From positions 20,160,607 through 20,224,606 of the forward strand of contig NC_026656.2 in the NCBI RefSeq assembly GCF_000004075.3: DNA of 64,000 nt, in the 5' to 3' direction. A program made the translations under genes and the position numbers. This document shows, in pieces, positions 59,327-64,000 of the stretch (its first letter is position 1; each line of letters begins with the position of its first letter). Source of the DNA: Cucumis sativus (Eukaryota > Streptophyta > Magnoliopsida > Cucurbitales > Cucurbitaceae). The notes below the pieces were generated by a model. The model made no database searches and was not told the DNA's origin. It saw only the letters and a list, made by a program, of their open reading frames with translations.

Positions 59327-61054
59327 TCAGATCAGCTGCCGGAAATCTGGGCCCACATGTTGATGAATGAGATAATCATCACCGTTTGATGCATCAAAGA
59401 TCATATCCTGACGATGATCCAAAAGCAAATGCTGTGGTTGCTGTTGTTGGGCTCTAAGAATCTCCTTTTGTCGTCGAAGCTCCAAAACTTTCCGATGAGA
59501 ATTAGAGTGTTTGGTTAAAACAAAGGTGGGGCTTGCGGCAGGGCGATACTCCGGAACCAAGCGGCCGGATTTGTACCGAACCCCACAAGCATTACACAAT
59601 GTTTTTGGGCCCATTGGGCCAGTCCGCCACTGGGGTGTCTTGTCGGTGGCGCAGTGCATGCACTTACGCCCCTCTCCGGATGAAAATCCTAAGTCTGGAC
59701 TGTCCTTCTTCTTAGCCGTAGCTGCCGCCTTGGGAAGGGTTTTTTTAATGGGATGTGGTTGTTCGATGGGTGGTGTAGTTTCGGATTCGGCAGTGGGAGA
59801 AGAAAGAGGAAGGAGGGCGGAGTTGTTCCAATTAGATGGGAGGGCACGTGAGCGTTTGCTGCGGGCTTTAGCCGGAACGGAAACAATTTCCGGTTTGAAA
59901 ATTGCTGCTGCGCTTCGGGTGGCCGTGGGTTGTGGGGATTGAGTGGGGGGTTCGTCGGATTTGACTTTGACTCCCGAGATGAGTTCTAACTTTTGCATGT
60001 CCTCGCTGGAAAATGATTCCTCTACAAAGTTTGAAAGCCATTCCAGCTCAGCTAAATCGTCATACTGTACCACAAAAAATACCTATATTAAAAAAACAAT
60101 TGCCACGTACCACACTTTTATTGGCTTCAAATACGTGGCCACTACAGATTTTCCTTTCTTTCTTTCAAGAAATTTACACAAATAAAAGTAAACTAAGTTT
60201 TTGACATTACAAATAATTGTACATTCTTAGTTGTCAAAAATTATATCTAAATATTTATTAAGAAAAAGTTTTGATTATTTTACATAAATTTTCATGATAT
60301 TTTATTATGTAAATTTGTCACTTAATTCTACCATGACAAATAAAACTCAACAAAAATTCAAATGATATATCTTTCTAGTAATAAGTTCTTCAAGTACCAT
60401 TGAAATATATTTAACAGATTAATTTTAGAAGTAACATATATAGACAAAAACAATACAAATACCAAAGTATATATTATATATATATATATGTATGTCATAA
60501 TGTTATATCTATACATATAAAATACAAAAAAGGTAAAAAAGAAAAAAGAAAAAAGAAAATATTGAATGTATACGTAAAGAGAAAAAAGGTAAGAAATCTG
60601 GAAAAGAAAAAAAGGGGAAGAAATGGGCATCGCCTAAATACGAATGGTTTTGGAGAGGGGGAATTACCGGAACGCAGAGTTCGCTGGAGAAATGGGCATC
60701 GCCTAAATTAGAGCCACTAATATCTTCAAAGAAGGAGGATGAGGAATTGCAACTCTCCATCACGGTAACGGCGGAAGATTCCGTTGAATTATTGTTATTG
60801 TTATGGTCATTAGTAGAAGTATTATTATTGTTGTAAAACAATCCTCCTCCTCCTCCACCTCCTCCTCCTCCTCCTCCTCCTCCAGAGTCAGTAAGGACGG
60901 CGTCATCTTCGTTGTTGGAGAAATCGAGAAGCTCCTCGACGATGAAATGGTCGGGTGCAGCGGCAGCGGCGGCGGTGGTGGTGGCATCGGCGTCGTCGGG
61001 GGAGGAGAATTGGGAGGAGTAGGCATTGATCTGGAAATATTCAGGAGCTTCCAT
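59327..61054 (-). CDS. GATA zinc-finger transcription factor, A subfamily (GATA9/12-like)
   Basis: Two minus-strand exons (61054-60668 and 60064-59327) join in phase to give 374 residues. A-type GATA factors bind WGATAR sites in the nucleus. The N-terminus [10 protein letters not shown] is acidic and carries the A-subfamily block [14 protein letters not shown]. Low-complexity runs follow: 14 consecutive glycines encoded at 60883-60842, then asparagine- and serine-rich stretches. The intron joins SSELCVP to [20 protein letters not shown], a block typical of the family. Basic stretches ([11 protein letters not shown]) precede the single zinc finger C-x2-C-x18-C-x2-C (C264, C267, C286, C289: [20 protein letters not shown]). 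The C-terminus [17 protein letters not shown] is shared by GATA9/12-like proteins. The upstream leader holds a (GT)n run. Confidence 0.94.
60842..60883 (-). repeat. (CCT)n microsatellite encoding 14 glycines
   Basis: A 42-base trinucleotide run within exon 1 of the GATA gene. Such runs vary in length between alleles. Confidence 0.9.
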
Positions 61055-61070
61055 GATTAAGGAGGTTTTT

Positions 61071-61102
61071 GTGTGTATGTGTGTGTGTGTGTGTTTGTGT
61101 GT
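61071..61102. repeat. (GT)n microsatellite in the GATA leader
   Basis: An interrupted GT run lies 17-48 bases upstream of the GATA ATG, followed by T- and GA-rich sequence. It probably lies in the 5' UTR. Confidence 0.85.
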
Positions 61103-63133
61103 TTTTGGTGTTTTTTTGGGGGGAAAAAATAGTGAGAGAGAGATAAAGAGAGTAAGTGGCTAAGAGAGAAGAGACTAAAAAATTATGGCTGTTAAAGAAG
61201 AGAGAGAGAGAAGGCAGTTGGTTTGCGTTTGAAGGGGACAAGCGGACACCTAAAAATAATGCATTCACTCTTCTTCCTTTTTTTTCCTTTTTTCCTTTTT
61301 CATTTCCTTTTTTTCTTCAAAATTATTTAAACTATTATTAAATAAATATATATATCTTTTTTAATAATTTAATCTTCCATTCTCATTTACACCAATTTAA
61401 TCCTTAACCTTTATTTGATAAGAAAGTAAATTTGTTCGCTCTCTTTATCTCTTATAAACATAATCAAGTTTAAATTGACCAAGTTGAGAGTTCTTTTTTA
61501 TACAAATATTAATTCATGGTTTGAATTAATACTTTTTCTAAATTTTAATACGTCCAAACTTAATATATACAAATTTGTTGTATTTGCATGTTACAAATAT
61601 AAGTAAGAAAATTCTTTAAATTTTAACATCAATGTTCACCCAAAATATGTAAAATTGTTAAATTGCTGCCTACAACCAAATGGTTCTAATTAATTTATAA
61701 ATATTGAATACTTATTATAAACTGGAGTTACGCTCCAGATATTTTAAGCGTGGAAGTTGATATTGTGGAGCATTGGATTTTATGTGTTATGAATATGTAA
61801 CAAAACTCAAACGTGTGTGACATTTTGCTTGTTGATTAAGGTGTATCTTGGAGGAAGCTCGTTTGGATATATTAACTGCTAAAATAAAAGAAGAAGGAAG
61901 AGGAATAATAAAAATAGAATGGTTTAGTTCATCATTTACAAAAGAATGAAGAAGGGAATTGCAAATTCAAGTTTCATCAACCGATCTCAGCTAGTCTATC
62001 GCTAAAGCTCATGGCATTCATTAGGTAGCCACCAGTATAATTTCCCACAACCCCATTCTTTTCCTCGTGAAAAATGTTTTTTTTTTCTTTTCTTTTCTCT
62101 TACTAAATGAAGAAGAAGAAGAAAAACAAATTTTACGTATATGGACTGAATTTGTTAGTTGTTACGTCAGTGGAATTCCTATTATTGGAGGGACAAATTA
62201 TTTCACTTTTACTTTGATTATATTCCTAAATCTTGGTCGAATTGTCCAATTTATGCTTAAACAAATCCCCCAAATTAACAACAATCCATCTAATATATTA
62301 ATCAAAATTAGAATATAGTTAGTGGTATTGAATTTAGTCCTCGTCTTTGTAGTTTGTAATCTTCTTTGGATAAGTTTCAAAACTCATTCATGCTACCTTA
62401 AAATTGGGGTTACTTTTGATTGAATTTTTATTGTTTAAATTTAAATTTTAGTTTGATCTTTGGTAATTAATGGTTGTTATTTTCATGTTCTCTTTTGTTT
62501 GACAAATTTATTGGTTTACATAGAAACAGTAACGTTATTAAGTAGATTTTTTATTTAGAAAGATTTAATCCAAATTTTAAAAGTTAAAAGCTATTGAAAA
62601 TTTTGGAATCAAGTTCTCTTATATAATGTGAACACTAATGTTATTTTGTTTTTGATTTTTGAAAATTCAACCTATTTTCTTATAATAATATACATTTCTT
62701 AGAGTTAACATTTTAACTAAAATTTAAATATAAGAACAAGATTTTAAAATTTATTTGTAGTATTTGAAATTGAACTTGGAAATTTTAAAATATATATATT
62801 ACAAAAAAAAATAATTTACAACTGAAATCAATGTTTAGTTTAAAATTCTATCAAAAGTAGAATGCAAATTAAATTAATAATGGCAACCCTAACCGTGAAA
62901 AGTATCCTCTTCAACTTACTAAATTAACTATAAAGTTAAATATTTAAATTTATAAGAAAAATAAAAAACTATAATTTATTTTCTTTGTATTGACCGTGAA
63001 ATAACGTATAATCTTATTTATAGGATTTATACTGAGGTTAAAGAATTTATGATGGAACTCATGTCACAACATTTTTTAAATTACAAAAGTAACCAATTTG
63101 AAAATGGATCGCTTTTTAATAGTCTTTGATAGC
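61103..63133. other. GATA promoter and AT-rich spacer
   Basis: The first 250 bases (GA-rich and pyrimidine-rich runs) are the likely leader and core promoter of the GATA gene. The rest is AT-rich without recognisable coding sequence. Confidence 0.45.
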
Positions 63134-63390
63134 GCTCTCGACAGGTGGGTCTTGCAGTCAAGCTCCCTTCTGTCTTTGCACTCGAGGGCCAATCTTTGTC
63201 TGGTCCGAGGAAACCTTTGCACGCCTCTGCTACCTTTTGGGATGCCTATGCCCCATAGAATAGAAAACTGTCTACCTGAGACTGTCCATTGACCCGTAGG
63301 TCCTGACACAAGGTTAGAATTCTAGCTCTTCCAGAGTGGTATCTCACTGATGGTTCGAGCTCCCCCAAAGGGGACCTTCTTCACCTAAAT
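63134..63390 (-). pseudogene. Nuclear plastid DNA: degenerate 23S rRNA fragment
   Basis: On the minus strand this 257-base island reads as part of plastid 23S rRNA, including ATCAGTGAGATACCACTCTG, GAAGAGCTAGAATTCTAACC, TTGTGTCAGGACCTACGGGT and GCAAAGGTTTCCTCGG. Its balanced composition stands out from the AT-rich flanks. Compared with the plastid gene as I remember it, it has many G-to-A and C-to-T changes and a small insertion near 63260-63266. It is therefore an old, non-functional insertion and not an rRNA gene. Confidence 0.85.
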
Positions 63391-64000
63391 CTAATTATTT
63401 GTCATATTTGTCATATTTGTAATATAAAAAAAAAAGTATGTTAGAAACAGTATTTTCTTATAATTTTTATCAATTTTTCATTTATAATTTTGCACGTAAG
63501 ATTGTACTTATTTGGTAAGTTTATGTATACGGAAAGTTTAACTTCTTGGAATACCTAGACTTTTATTTTATTTAAGATAATAATTAACTTTTATATGATT
63601 TGAATTTATATATTATTTAGGGATTTAAGATAAAACAATAAAAAACAAACTATACAGATAGAAAAAGACAAACATCTCTTAATTTTTTCATAAAATAGAT
63701 ATTTTCTCCATTTTACTGTTATTTATATCATATATTATTTATTAGTTTTAATTTGTTTATGCCCACAAAACTATAGCAACCAAACATAATTAAGAGCATA
63801 ATTTATTAGTTTCCTTTAAAAGATTTATTTATAATTACAAAAATTGTAAAAAATAAAATTTTGATAAAATATTTATATTTGATGAAAAAACAAGTTTTAT
63901 GAAACATAAATAGTTTATCAATTTTTTCACTTTTGAAAAAACTCCAATACATATCTTATTATTTAATTGGTTCTTAAATTTTAAATTTGATACAATATTG
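63391..64000. other. AT-rich spacer at the right edge
   Basis: Very AT-rich sequence with homopolymer runs. I see no coding exon, RNA gene or recognisable repeat. Confidence 0.5.

Noticed and set aside
59511..59942. Plus-strand open frame over the GATA exon
   Set aside because: It is a shadow of GATA exon 2, which holds the zinc finger and the conserved C-terminus.
63134..63390. Functional rRNA gene or mitochondrial rRNA insertion
   Set aside because: It is a short fragment with many substitutions. The segment order fits plastid 23S rRNA better than the mitochondrial 26S sequence as remembered.

Overview
The window is nuclear DNA from a flowering plant. Its genes are split by AT-rich introns with GT/AG borders and separated by long AT-rich spacers. 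Every recognisable product belongs to a plant gene family. The exon sequences and the style of the AT-rich repeats suggest a eudicot, probably a cucurbit such as Cucumis; the lineage call is an inference from memory of such sequences and was not searched. I found no bacterial genes, CRISPR array, tRNA gene or intact transposon.

Layout from left to right. 711-6494 (+): 3' part of a large glycine-rich, multi-membrane-span protein gene, with its 5' half outside the window. 7236-7643 (-): oleosin. 8798-10638 (+): early nodulin 93-like protein. 12765-13324 (+): small serine-rich protein of the OXIDATIVE STRESS 3 type. 15202-20169 (+): canonical nuclear poly(A) polymerase. 21373-24820 (-): LRR receptor kinase closest to HSL3/NUT, tail to tail with the polymerase gene. 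28794-31161 (-): histidine phosphotransfer protein of cytokinin signalling, with likely 5' leader exons out to about 34775. 35362-39682 (+): plant cereblon, divergent from the phosphotransfer gene. 41206-45571 (-): 19-exon cytosolic NADP-malic enzyme. 53920-54543 (+): intronless coding region for ribosomal protein uS7/RPS5. 59327-61054 (-): A-type GATA transcription factor.

Between 45.8 and 53 kb, 54.6 and 59.3 kb, and 61.3 and 64 kb the DNA is very AT-rich and almost gene-free. It holds microsatellites, a degenerate plastid 23S rRNA insertion (63134-63390), two unexplained islands of more balanced base composition, and two copies of a roughly 306-bp direct repeat that bracket the RPS5 gene.

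The genes do not form a pathway. The most interesting signals concern structure. Two genes carry short tandem duplications that copy a splice site: an acceptor in the poly(A) polymerase gene and a donor, present three times, in the phosphotransfer gene. In both, using the extra site would bring in an early stop. The phosphotransfer gene also seems to make an upstream AUG at an exon junction, in a reading frame ending six bases before the main AUG. The oleosin promoter shows a compact seed-type cluster, and the cereblon keeps all three tryptophans of the thalidomide pocket with human spacing. Exon borders were placed by hand from splice consensus, reading frame and remembered family sequences; all fit in phase, but no transcript evidence was available.
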